NCBI GenBank assembly: GCA_030603365.1
Contig: JAUVXV010000009.1
Span: 62,001 to 126,000, forward strand
Direction: 5' to 3'
Length of the DNA: 64,000 nucleotides
DNA from: Candidatus Heimdallarchaeota archaeon
GTDB lineage: Archaea > Asgardarchaeota > Heimdallarchaeia > Heimdallarchaeales > Heimdallarchaeaceae
The notes beneath the pieces were generated by a model that saw only the letters and a program-made list of their open reading frames with translations, was not told where the DNA came from and ran no database searches. Made by a program: the position numbers and the translations under genes. Of this stretch, positions 38,726-47,755 are shown piece by piece. The number at the start of each line of letters is the position of its first letter. Position 1 is the stretch's first letter.

Positions 38726-38750
38726 ACATACTATAACACATATAGTATGT
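38726..38750. promoter_or_regulatory. Perfect 9-bp inverted repeat, putative PadR operator
   Basis: ACATACTAT-aacacat-ATAGTATGT in the divergent PadR/TPR intergenic region. Confidence 0.65.
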
Positions 38751-38791
38751 GCCGTATATAAATATTTCTAAATGAAAGTTTCAACAGTAGA

Positions 38792-39697
38792 GTGAAGAAA
38801 ATGAGCAAGGATAGCACAAAAGAAGAATATCTTGCATTAGTTGAACAAGGTGACAAATATTTCACAAATCAGCAGTACGTTGAAGCTATAGAGTTTTTTC
38901 GAAAAGCGAAAAATCTTGACCCATCTGAAGTAGAAGCTTATCGAGCTTTAGCTGATACATATTTAGAAATAGAAAATTTATCGGAAGCAATGGCCAATTG
39001 TAAAACTGCTCTAGACATCAATCCTCAAGATGATGAAACATTGCTTATTATGGGGAATGTATTTTATGAAAAGGGAGAGATTGAAGAATCTCTAAATTAC
39101 TATCAAAAATCTCTGGAAATAAAAGGGGAGAATGTTGATGCTCTATTCAATATTGGTATGATATACTTAAAACAAAAAGAACTCGAAAAGGCTTTAACCA
39201 CTTTCAAAAAAGGTGAATCTATAGCTCCAACAGATTTGGGAATACTGGGTATGATTACAGACATACTTGAGGATCTTGAAAAAATACCAGAAGCAATAGA
39301 TTACTATTACAGAATTGTAAAACTCCTACCTGATGCTTTTTCTATTTGGATTAGATTAGCTGAACTTCATTATGATAGAAAGGAATACATAGAATCCAAA
39401 AAATGCCAAAAAGAAATCCTTCGAATTGACCCATTAGATTATCTCAGTTGGTGTAATCTGGGAGTGGTTCAGTTGGAATTAGGAGAGGTTGATAAAGCAA
39501 TTGAAAGTATTAATAAATCAATAGAGATTTTTCCTGACTTATCAAATTCATGGCATAGTCTCGGAGAATCTTTTGAACGCAAAGGTGCATTAGCCGAAGC
39601 ATTAGAACATTATGAAAAGGCTGTTAATCTTAGCCCTAAGAATGAAACTCATGAAGAGGATTTTGACAGACTAAAGAGAAAACTTGAGGAGAAGTAG
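38792..39697 (+). CDS. TPR repeat protein
   Basis: Serial TPR consensus, e.g. AYRALADTYLEIENLSEAMANCKTALDINPQ. Confidence 0.92.
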   Translation: MKKMSKDSTKEEYLALVEQGDKYFTNQQYVEAIEFFRKAKNLDPSEVEAYRALADTYLEIENLSEAMANCKTALDINPQDDETLLIMGNVFYEKGEIEESLNYYQKSLEIKGENVDALFNIGMIYLKQKELEKALTTFKKGESIAPTDLGILGMITDILEDLEKIPEAIDYYYRIVKLLPDAFSIWIRLAELHYDRKEYIESKKCQKEILRIDPLDYLSWCNLGVVQLELGEVDKAIESINKSIEIFPDLSNSWHSLGESFERKGALAEALEHYEKAVNLSPKNETHEEDFDRLKRKLEEK

Positions 39698-39703
39698 TTA
39701 GTT

Positions 39704-40348
39704 TTAAGGGTAGCACATCTCCCAAGTAGGATTAAAACTATGGATCATCTCCATCATCTCATTATAACCTTCAGTTGAAAAGAAAGGTTCAGGACAAGTT
39801 TGATCATTTTTATAACTTATATCAAAATGAATATGGGCACTAACTTGAACGTAGAGAAATCTGGCTATCTCCTGACCTAGTTCTACCCAATCTCCTTCTT
39901 GTACTTTTATCATAGCTAACTGTTTATCCTTATCCTCAACATTCTGTGTCCATGGTTCGAAATTATAACCCAAAGTTATACTTCTGTTGAAGCGGATATA
40001 AATACTAACATGGAACCTGTTTTCTACTCCTTCTCCATAATCTCTCCAACGTATTTCTTCAACCCGTCCTGGAGTTGCAGCAATAACTTTCGAATCATTC
40101 AGTAAGAAATAATCGAGTCCATTATGCTCAAATCCCCAAGGACATGCATCAGATTCACTGTACCCCTCATTGAACGCATAGTTATCTGAACGGTTGGTAT
40201 AGATAACATTCATGTAATCAAGTTCTTCTGATGGATAAAGTTCTCCAGGATCGAATGTAATTATATCCCAGAAGAAGTATAAAGTTGCTCCTCCCAGTCC
40301 AGCCAATAAAATTAGGATAATTATCAAAGCCATCCAGATTTTTTTCAT
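39704..40348 (-). CDS. Membrane-anchored M23-like (lysostaphin/LytM-fold) protein
   Basis: N-terminal TM; GFEHNGLDYFLLNDSKVIAATPGRVEEI and VSAHIHFDI match the HxxxD and HxH pattern. Confidence 0.65.
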   Translation of the reverse strand: MKKIWMALIIILILLAGLGGATLYFFWDIITFDPGELYPSEELDYMNVIYTNRSDNYAFNEGYSESDACPWGFEHNGLDYFLLNDSKVIAATPGRVEEIRWRDYGEGVENRFHVSIYIRFNRSITLGYNFEPWTQNVEDKDKQLAMIKVQEGDWVELGQEIARFLYVQVSAHIHFDISYKNDQTCPEPFFSTEGYNEMMEMIHSFNPTWEMCYP

Positions 40349-40448
40349 ACCAGTATATTTCTCTTTGCACATATAATGTTTATTCAATACTGAAGAAAAA
40401 TAAACAGAAACCTCATAAAATTCTAGTGATTTTTGATGTGGTCAAATT

Positions 40449-40462
40449 CGCACAGATGTGCG
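40449..40462. repeat. 14-bp near-palindrome CGCACAgaTGTGCG
   Basis: Perfect 6-bp arms with 2-nt centre in intergenic region. Confidence 0.5.
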
Positions 40463-40545
40463 TTTTAGCGCCCAGTGTTTGGGAAATGTGAAGCTTTTTA
40501 ACACTGATAGATTTGGTGTTAACAACTCCTAAAATGGTGAACATT

Positions 40546-41097
40546 ATGGGTTTAGATTTTTTTAAAGAAAGTTGGAAAAATAAAGATATAGCCATTTGGC
40601 TAGTTCTCATCCGATTGATTATAGGAATAGAATGGTTCATAGCTGGATTACAGAAGATAATAGGTGGTACTTTTGTTTCAGATATGCCTAATACTCTATG
40701 GTATTTTATTAATGGACCTGACCCGGTAAATTTAGGTACAAATCCTAATATTTGGTATGTTAATCTAATAAACAATGCTTTCACACCAAATGCAGAACTT
40801 TTTGGTTATTTAGTAATGATTGGAGAATTTGCATTAGGAATAGCACTGATTTTTGGTATATTCGTAAACTTTAGCGCCATTGTAAGTATATTCATGAATA
40901 TCAATTTTATATTCGCTGCAGGTTGGTTAGGCGCTTCAACTATGTCAGTAAATTGGATAATGGCTGTAATTGGTCTTATCCTCATCTTAAGTCCTGGAGT
41001 AAAGACTCTCAGTGTGGATAAGTTTGTTGCGAATAAAGTTCCTGTACTAAGAAGATTCCTCATAGATTGGTTTGGTTTTGAGAAATTAGTTGAATAA
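40546..41097 (+). CDS. DoxX/DoxD-like membrane protein
   Basis: Four TM helices, LIRLIIGIEWFIAGLQKIIGG; start adjusted to an internal Met (approximate). Confidence 0.7.
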   Translation: MGLDFFKESWKNKDIAIWLVLIRLIIGIEWFIAGLQKIIGGTFVSDMPNTLWYFINGPDPVNLGTNPNIWYVNLINNAFTPNAELFGYLVMIGEFALGIALIFGIFVNFSAIVSIFMNINFIFAAGWLGASTMSVNWIMAVIGLILILSPGVKTLSVDKFVANKVPVLRRFLIDWFGFEKLVE

Positions 41098-41152
41098 TCC
41101 TTCGTAGGTTTATCCTACATTTTTTTTGTTAAAAGAAAAATAGAAGAAGAGT

Positions 41153-42040
41153 TTAGATCTCTTTCTCATACATAGATGATGAGCTTATTTTAGCAAATCC
41201 CATTTTTTCATATTCATCTAATTTTGCAACCATTCCTCCAAACAATAAAGCCCTTAATTCATCTATTTCCTGTTCTTTGCACAAATCGACGATTTTAGCA
41301 ATTAATTGAAGTCTATATTTTTCTTCGGTAGCATGGATATAACCCACATAAACTTCCGGAAGATCTGCAGTTTTTGCAGCATATGTTCTAGCTACGATTT
41401 TTTCATCATCTCTAATAACATAATGTCCTAGAATTCCTTCAGATTTTTCAATTACATCGAAATTTTGTCTTGCCTGTTCCTCAGTCATGCCTAGTTCTTT
41501 AATGAATATTCCAACTAACTCATCTAAATCTCTCTCTTTATCGTAAGATAAAACAGCTGTTGTATCCTCTTTAATCTCCAAGGATTTTACATTCTGACCA
41601 ACAATATAGGCTGTATCACGAATGTGCTTAAACTGCAATCTTTCTGCTATTTCTTGATATTCTCCCCATGTATCATTTGCATAAGTTCGAAGAATATTTG
41701 CTCCTTTAGCTTTAAGAGTCTCTACTGCTTTAGTAATAAGTAAATCTTTTGCTTCATCATGTCCTTCCAGAACCATAGGAGGACTTAGATTTCCAATTGT
41801 TTTGTCTTCCACTTTCTCAGGAAGTATACTAGTTGTTAGAAAACCAACCATTTCCTCTCCCTTAAAACAATACAATCTGGTTTCAGGATCGAATTCAGGT
41901 TGAGAGTAGACTTCTTTCAATCTTTCAGCATTTGTTTGACCAAAAAGTTGCCAACCTTTGCATACTTCAGTTCCTATCTTAACTTGGTTCTCAATAAAAC
42001 CTTCTTGATAGTGTTTTAGTTCGTAATCTGTCATAATCAA
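41153..42040 (-). CDS. GNAT-like acetyltransferase
   Basis: CFKGEEMVGFLTTSILP; ERLQFKHIRDTAYIVGQ; two GNAT-like halves. Confidence 0.5.
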   Translation of the reverse strand: MIMTDYELKHYQEGFIENQVKIGTEVCKGWQLFGQTNAERLKEVYSQPEFDPETRLYCFKGEEMVGFLTTSILPEKVEDKTIGNLSPPMVLEGHDEAKDLLITKAVETLKAKGANILRTYANDTWGEYQEIAERLQFKHIRDTAYIVGQNVKSLEIKEDTTAVLSYDKERDLDELVGIFIKELGMTEEQARQNFDVIEKSEGILGHYVIRDDEKIVARTYAAKTADLPEVYVGYIHATEEKYRLQLIAKIVDLCKEQEIDELRALLFGGMVAKLDEYEKMGFAKISSSSMYEKEI

Positions 42041-42156
42041 AGATTTGGTTGGACAATTAATAAACCTTATCTGTTACACGATTCTTCCTTCTTTTCTACA
42101 CTAAATAGTGCAAAGAATTAAATATCTCAAAATTTGCCTTTATTTGTATCATCTAG

Positions 42157-42624
42157 GTGGGTTTGATGAATAAAAAAGATGAATTCTTTAAAAATCAAAT
42201 TGAATTGGAAAATGAAATAGTCGCTACAGCTGAAAAGTCTGTTTCCGAAATCAAGAATCTTCTAGTAAAAGAAATGATATTATCTATAGCTCTTGATTCA
42301 AAGAAACATGCCAACATGCTCAGTGCTCTTTTAGCTATTCAATCTTCCACACAGCCATTTATAGCGGAAAAAATATCTAAAGAGTTAAACGAAAATATAA
42401 TTAAGCATATTAAGCTTGAGCAAAAAGCAATTGAGACTTACAAACAGCTTCTAGAGGAAGTAGATAATGAACAAGAGAAGATGATAATCCAGGCAATTTA
42501 TCATGATGAATTAAGACATCACGCACTTCTGAAGAAGATTTACACAACTATTATTGATAAAGAGACATTTGATGAAGGGGAAGTATGGGAATTTATTAAA
42601 GATGATTTTATCCCTCAATACTAA
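42157..42624 (+). CDS. Ferritin-like/rubrerythrin-type protein
   Basis: Helical protein with E..H pairs: LEQKAIETYKQLL, YHDELRHHALLKKI. Confidence 0.65.
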   Translation: MGLMNKKDEFFKNQIELENEIVATAEKSVSEIKNLLVKEMILSIALDSKKHANMLSALLAIQSSTQPFIAEKISKELNENIIKHIKLEQKAIETYKQLLEEVDNEQEKMIIQAIYHDELRHHALLKKIYTTIIDKETFDEGEVWEFIKDDFIPQY

Positions 42625-42669
42625 TCCTCTATTCTACTAACTTTTATTAATGGTTTTACAAAGTAATCA

Positions 42670-43548
42670 TTGATTTACTTGAAAGTTGTCAAGGTTGGTA
42701 CTCGTGGATTTGTTTTTAGTTTTGATGATCCTTATCTATTAAACATCTATGTAATTAATGGTGACAATCATATCTTTATTTGTGATACAGGCTTTGGATC
42801 TGAAACAATAAATGATATTTTATCACATTTAAACAAACAAGGTATTCACTCTAAACCTTATATTGTCTTCAATTCTCATGCTGATTATGATCATGTATGG
42901 GGGAATCATATTTTCATAGATTCGCAGATAATTGCGCAGGAACTTTCTCCTGAGATATTCGAAAAAGAAGGAAAAGAGATATTAGAAAAATATGCTGCTC
43001 ATAAAAGAGGAGAAGTGATTCTAACACCTCCAAACAAACTGTTTAAAGAAAAGATTGTTTTTGATGAGGAAGAAATAGAATTTTATCACTCACCAGGACA
43101 CACTCTTGAATCTTCCTCTTGTTATGATAGAAGAGATCAAATCCTCTTTGTAGGTGATAATATAGAAACCCCTTACCCATACATTAACTTCTCAAACCTT
43201 GAAGATTACAAAGCTACTTTGAAGGAATATCTTTCTCGGGAAACTAAAGTAGTTATTTCTGGTCATGATGAAATAATGTATAATACACAGCTAATAGAAA
43301 GCAATCTAGATTATTTAGAGAAACTTTCTAGTGGAGAAGTAGATAGATCACAATTTACTAAGAAACACAGAGGAATTCATTTTATGAATATTACAAGATT
43401 GGGAGAGATGATGAAGGAATCTGATAATATCGAAAAGGCAAGAATGTATTATGCAGAAGCTTTGAGCATTTTAGAGGAGATTGAAAAAACTCCTGAAATC
43501 GAACTTAACATTAATGAAATAACTACCATTTTAAGGGAATTAGTTTAG
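42670..43548 (+). CDS. Metallo-beta-lactamase fold hydrolase
   Basis: FICDTGFGSE, NSHADYDHVWGNHIF, HSPGHTLESSSCYD, LFVGDNIE. Confidence 0.87.
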   Translation: MIYLKVVKVGTRGFVFSFDDPYLLNIYVINGDNHIFICDTGFGSETINDILSHLNKQGIHSKPYIVFNSHADYDHVWGNHIFIDSQIIAQELSPEIFEKEGKEILEKYAAHKRGEVILTPPNKLFKEKIVFDEEEIEFYHSPGHTLESSSCYDRRDQILFVGDNIETPYPYINFSNLEDYKATLKEYLSRETKVVISGHDEIMYNTQLIESNLDYLEKLSSGEVDRSQFTKKHRGIHFMNITRLGEMMKESDNIEKARMYYAEALSILEEIEKTPEIELNINEITTILRELV

Positions 43549-43643
43549 ATATTACAACTGTTTCAACTAATATCTTTAAAACAACCTTAGAATAATTCCA
43601 ATAAGATATAAATATAACTAGTTTTGTTCAATATCGCTAGTAG

Positions 43644-45551
43644 TTGGAAAATATGACTTCTGCAAACAACATCACCAATAATCAAGAGATTCAAGATAAA
43701 GAAACTCAACTTTTAATGGGAAACAGAGCGGTAGTTCAAGGTCTTTTGGAAGCCAAAGTCGGTCTTGCAACTGCTTATCCGGGAACACCAAGTACTGAAA
43801 TACAAATGCAATTATACAAGCTGAGTAAAAAGGGACAAATCTACTTTGAATTTTCAGTAAATGAAAAAGTTGCATTAGAGATAGCTGCTGCTTCAGCATT
43901 ATCAGGAGTCAGATCAGCTGTTATTATGAAACATGTAGGATTGAATGTTGCTTCTGATCCATTAATGGCTCTAGCCTATTTTGGTGTTGTAGGGGGAATG
44001 GTTCTTGTAGTAGTTGATGATCCTGGATGTTTATCAAGCCAGAATGAACAAGATTCTAGATTTTGGGGCAAATTCTCTCATTTACCAATATTAGAACCTT
44101 CCACATCTCAAGAAGTAAAAGATACAATAGTCAAAGCTTTTGAATTATCAGAAAGGTATAACTCAGTATTTATTGTTCGTTTAACTAACTATACTTCTTT
44201 AAATACTTCAGAGGTTGAGAAGAACGTCATCGAAGAAGAAATGAAGAGGGATGGAACTTTCTTTAAAGATGTTCGATATATTGTACCAGCTAGGTATGTC
44301 TACCACAAGGAGCTACATGGGAAAATCAAAGCCATTAGAGCAGATAAAGAATTTCTCGGATTTAATGAATTAAGATATTCTGATTCTAAATCTGATAAAT
44401 TGATAATAACTCAAGGGTCTATCTTCCCAATGGTGGAATATACTAGAAACTTTAGTAAATTAGATGTACCTATTCTAAAGGTAAGTGCTATTCATCCTTT
44501 GAGTGAAGAACAACTTTGTGAAATTATTAATAATTACAAATACATCTACTTTGTAGAAGAGCTAGAAACGTATCTAGAGGATGAAATTTCTGCAATTATT
44601 GCTAAAAACAATTTAAATGTGAAGATTATTGGAAAGGAAAAATTACGAATTCCTCAAGAAAATAAAATTTCTCCTGATGTTCTTTTAGAACCTTTCACAC
44701 TTATAGCTGCTAATCCTGATGATGAAAATACGTTCAAATATGAAGAGATTCCCAAACTACCTTTCGAACCAGTCATTGGAAGAGAAGACTTGCTTCTTCC
44801 AAGAACCTTGCCTAGATTGTGTGATGGGTGTTCTCACAGAGGCGCATTCTATTCCATAAAGAGAGCAACTGATGTCACTACACATATTTTACCTTCAGAT
44901 ATAGGTTGCTATGCTCTAGGGCAAGTTTCTCCTATTGAAGTTGGAGATTTCTGGTTATGTATGGGTGCAAGTATAGGAACTGCGATAGGATTTTCACTTA
45001 CTAACAATAAACCAGTTATAGCAATTATTGGTGATGGAACTTTCTTCCATGCTGGTATTCCTCCACTTATAGATGCTGTTCTCTATAATCATAATATCAC
45101 AATAGCGATCTTGAATAACCGATTAACAGCGATGACGGGGGGGCAACCTACTCCATCTTCTGATGATGAGACGACACAGAATCAAAACTCAGTTGATATA
45201 GAAGAACTAGTAAAAGCTATTGGAGTTAAATGGGTCAAATCTGTCAGAGTAGAGAATGTTAAAGAAAACACAAAATTGATTAGAGAGGCCATGGATTTTG
45301 AAGGACCAGCTGTAGTGATATTTAACGGTGAGTGCATAGTAGAACTCTATAAACATGATTACGATTTAGGGGAACCTCCGTACGTAGATCAAGAAACCTG
45401 TAATCACTGTGGTATATGTTTTATAGAATTTGATTGTCCATCAATTGTTAAAGTGGATGGACGTATAGAGATTAAGGAAGAGACATGTTCAGCTTGTAAT
45501 ATTTGCGTAAATGTCTGTCCTCAGGATGCTATTATTCCTAGAAAGAAGTAG
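43644..45551 (+). CDS. iorA: Indolepyruvate ferredoxin oxidoreductase, alpha subunit
   Basis: LMGNRAVVQGLLEAKVGLATAYPGTPSTEI; TPP motif IIGDGTFFHAGIPPLIDAV; C-terminal ferredoxin CSACNICVNVCP. Confidence 0.94.
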   Translation: MENMTSANNITNNQEIQDKETQLLMGNRAVVQGLLEAKVGLATAYPGTPSTEIQMQLYKLSKKGQIYFEFSVNEKVALEIAAASALSGVRSAVIMKHVGLNVASDPLMALAYFGVVGGMVLVVVDDPGCLSSQNEQDSRFWGKFSHLPILEPSTSQEVKDTIVKAFELSERYNSVFIVRLTNYTSLNTSEVEKNVIEEEMKRDGTFFKDVRYIVPARYVYHKELHGKIKAIRADKEFLGFNELRYSDSKSDKLIITQGSIFPMVEYTRNFSKLDVPILKVSAIHPLSEEQLCEIINNYKYIYFVEELETYLEDEISAIIAKNNLNVKIIGKEKLRIPQENKISPDVLLEPFTLIAANPDDENTFKYEEIPKLPFEPVIGREDLLLPRTLPRLCDGCSHRGAFYSIKRATDVTTHILPSDIGCYALGQVSPIEVGDFWLCMGASIGTAIGFSLTNNKPVIAIIGDGTFFHAGIPPLIDAVLYNHNITIAILNNRLTAMTGGQPTPSSDDETTQNQNSVDIEELVKAIGVKWVKSVRVENVKENTKLIREAMDFEGPAVVIFNGECIVELYKHDYDLGEPPYVDQETCNHCGICFIEFDCPSIVKVDGRIEIKEETCSACNICVNVCPQDAIIPRKK

Positions 45552-45560
45552 GTGAAAAAT

Positions 45561-46190
45561 ATGAGCCAGAACACAGATAATGAAAAACCAATTAACATTG
45601 CAATAATAGGTCTTGGAGGACAAGGAGTAATCACTCTAACTAAACTGATAGCTGATGTAAGCTTTGGACTAGGAAAGAAAGTATGTTACAATGAGATTCA
45701 TGGATTATCTCAAAGAGGTGGATCTGTTCAATCTTTGCTTCGAATAAATGAAGCAGAAAATCCTGTTTTCGCTGATAAAGATGTTGATTACATAATTGGT
45801 CTAGAGATGTTAGAAGCTCTACGATACTTATATTTGGCAAAGGGGTCGACAGCAAAGGTAATTATCACCAATAAATATCTTATCAGATCAACCTCAGATT
45901 TGGGATATGAACAGTTCCCAGATGAGGATGCAATAGTGATGGAAATAAAGAAACACTCTTCTGAGCTATATCTTTTTGATGCTTTAGGGTTTGAAGAGAG
46001 TACAAAAACAAAATTCAAACCACTAAATGTTGCAGTTTTCTCTGCAATGACAACCTTTCAAGAATTAGGTTTACCAACAAAAAAAGCAGAAGATTTAGTA
46101 ACGGAATACCTTGGACGAAATACTATCTTGCGACAAATTAACAAGAAAGCCTTTAAGGATGGTTCAAAATGGCTGAGGAAACTGGAGTGA
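45561..46190 (+). CDS. iorB: Indolepyruvate ferredoxin oxidoreductase, beta subunit
   Basis: IAIIGLGGQGVITLTKLIADV and EIHGLSQRGGSVQS. Confidence 0.92.
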   Translation: MSQNTDNEKPINIAIIGLGGQGVITLTKLIADVSFGLGKKVCYNEIHGLSQRGGSVQSLLRINEAENPVFADKDVDYIIGLEMLEALRYLYLAKGSTAKVIITNKYLIRSTSDLGYEQFPDEDAIVMEIKKHSSELYLFDALGFEESTKTKFKPLNVAVFSAMTTFQELGLPTKKAEDLVTEYLGRNTILRQINKKAFKDGSKWLRKLE

Positions 46191-46195
46191 ATAAA

Positions 46196-47233
46196 ATGAA
46201 TGTTCTAATAGTAGGTCCTGGAGCAATTGGTTGTGGTGCAGCTGCAACAATAGGAAAAAACAACCATGTAGTTTATCTTCTTGGAAGAGATTATCACAAA
46301 AAACATTTTTCAAAAAACCCTGTAATTTACAAAGTAGGAGATAAAACCGTTTCTACCAAAATTAATCCTATAATAATGGATGATTTAAAGGATGGTAGCA
46401 TCAAACCGGATGCAATTTTGATAACTCTGAAGGCAAATAGTACTATGGCATTGGTTAAAGAAATGGAACCCTATCTTTCATCTGAAACACCAATTCTTTC
46501 TCTCCAAAATGGTTTTATAGCGCAAGATATTTTTGATAAAACTTCGTTTACTAATGTTTTTGCATGTGTTGTTGGTTTCAACAGTTTCCTAGAAGATACT
46601 GGTGTAGCAATTCAAACTACTGAAGGTGATATGATTGTTGGTAAAATTATATCAGAAGTTTCTGAAAATACCGGTGATGATGTTCCTGGATTTATTTTTA
46701 ATCTTCTAAATCACATCATTGAAACAAAAGTTTCTCAAAATATCATTAGTGATGTTTGGATGAAAGCCATGATTAACTCAACAATCAATCCTATATGTGC
46801 AATAGGTAACTTAACTCTGGGTGAATTAGGAATCTATGAACCAGGACTCAAACTTGGTCTGTGGGTCTGGAGAGAATTAGTTCATGTGGTTGATTCTTTA
46901 AATCTAAAATTGAATCCTTTTCAAGGTATTCTACATCCTGAGATGCTTTATGTGTATGATATTGTGAGTTATGGTATCGCAAGAATGGTAATATGGAAAA
47001 TGACTGGAGACAATAAAGATGCAGTAGTTTCTATGCTTCAAGATGTGAGAAACAACAGATCGACAGAAATTGATTATCTAAATGGGAAAATAGTAGAAAT
47101 AGGTGCTGATTATAGTCTTGAGATGCCTGTTAATAAACTACTAATTGACACAATTAAACAGATAGAGCGGGGAGAACTTAAACCTTCAAAAGGCCTTCTG
47201 AACAAACTTTATAGAAATTATATCATGCATTGA
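46196..47233 (+). CDS. Ketopantoate reductase family protein (2-dehydropantoate 2-reductase)
   Basis: MNVLIVGPGAIGCGAAATIGK; SLQNGF; KAMINSTINPICAI. Confidence 0.88.
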   Translation: MNVLIVGPGAIGCGAAATIGKNNHVVYLLGRDYHKKHFSKNPVIYKVGDKTVSTKINPIIMDDLKDGSIKPDAILITLKANSTMALVKEMEPYLSSETPILSLQNGFIAQDIFDKTSFTNVFACVVGFNSFLEDTGVAIQTTEGDMIVGKIISEVSENTGDDVPGFIFNLLNHIIETKVSQNIISDVWMKAMINSTINPICAIGNLTLGELGIYEPGLKLGLWVWRELVHVVDSLNLKLNPFQGILHPEMLYVYDIVSYGIARMVIWKMTGDNKDAVVSMLQDVRNNRSTEIDYLNGKIVEIGADYSLEMPVNKLLIDTIKQIERGELKPSKGLLNKLYRNYIMH

Positions 47234-47355
47234 TGGAATCCATTAGTTTTTTCTTTTACTTTTTATGCTTAAATGTCTATATATAAGTGAATAATGGGTC
47301 AAACTTAAAAATGACTTTATTCCAATATAGTATTAATAGCTCTTAGGTGGTTTAA

Positions 47356-47679
47356 ATGAAAATTGAGGAACTAAAACCAGATTCGAATTTTGATGAACTA
47401 AAGGTCAGAATACTTTCAAAACAAGGTCCTAGAGAAGTACATGCTAGAGGAAACCCATTACATGTCTGGGATATTCTAGTAGTTGATGAAACTGGAACTA
47501 CTACATTGACATTATGGGGAGCAACAGCTGCAGATAATTACAAAGTAGGTCAAGTTATTACAATTAGTAATGGCTGGTGTAAGATGTTTAGAGATACAAA
47601 ACAAATATCCTTGGGTAGAGAAGGAAAAATGTTTCTTTCAGATGATGATCCTAGCATTCCTACCAAACCTCCCGAATAA
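47356..47679 (+). CDS. OB-fold single-stranded nucleic-acid-binding protein (archaeal SSB/RPA-like)
   Basis: LKVRILSKQGPREV..VLVVDETGTTTLTLWG-type OB fold pattern. Confidence 0.83.
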   Translation: MKIEELKPDSNFDELKVRILSKQGPREVHARGNPLHVWDILVVDETGTTTLTLWGATAADNYKVGQVITISNGWCKMFRDTKQISLGREGKMFLSDDDPSIPTKPPE

Positions 47680-47755
47680 TTTACTATTGCTTCTTTAATA
47701 AAAGATATATTGCTTATTTTTCTTTTTGTTTTCAAATTAATGTTGATGTGAGTAA

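Noticed and set aside
40413-41063. Minus-strand ORFs of 123 and 85 aa
   Set aside because: Antisense to the DoxX-like gene, which has coherent TM topology and a better coding signal.
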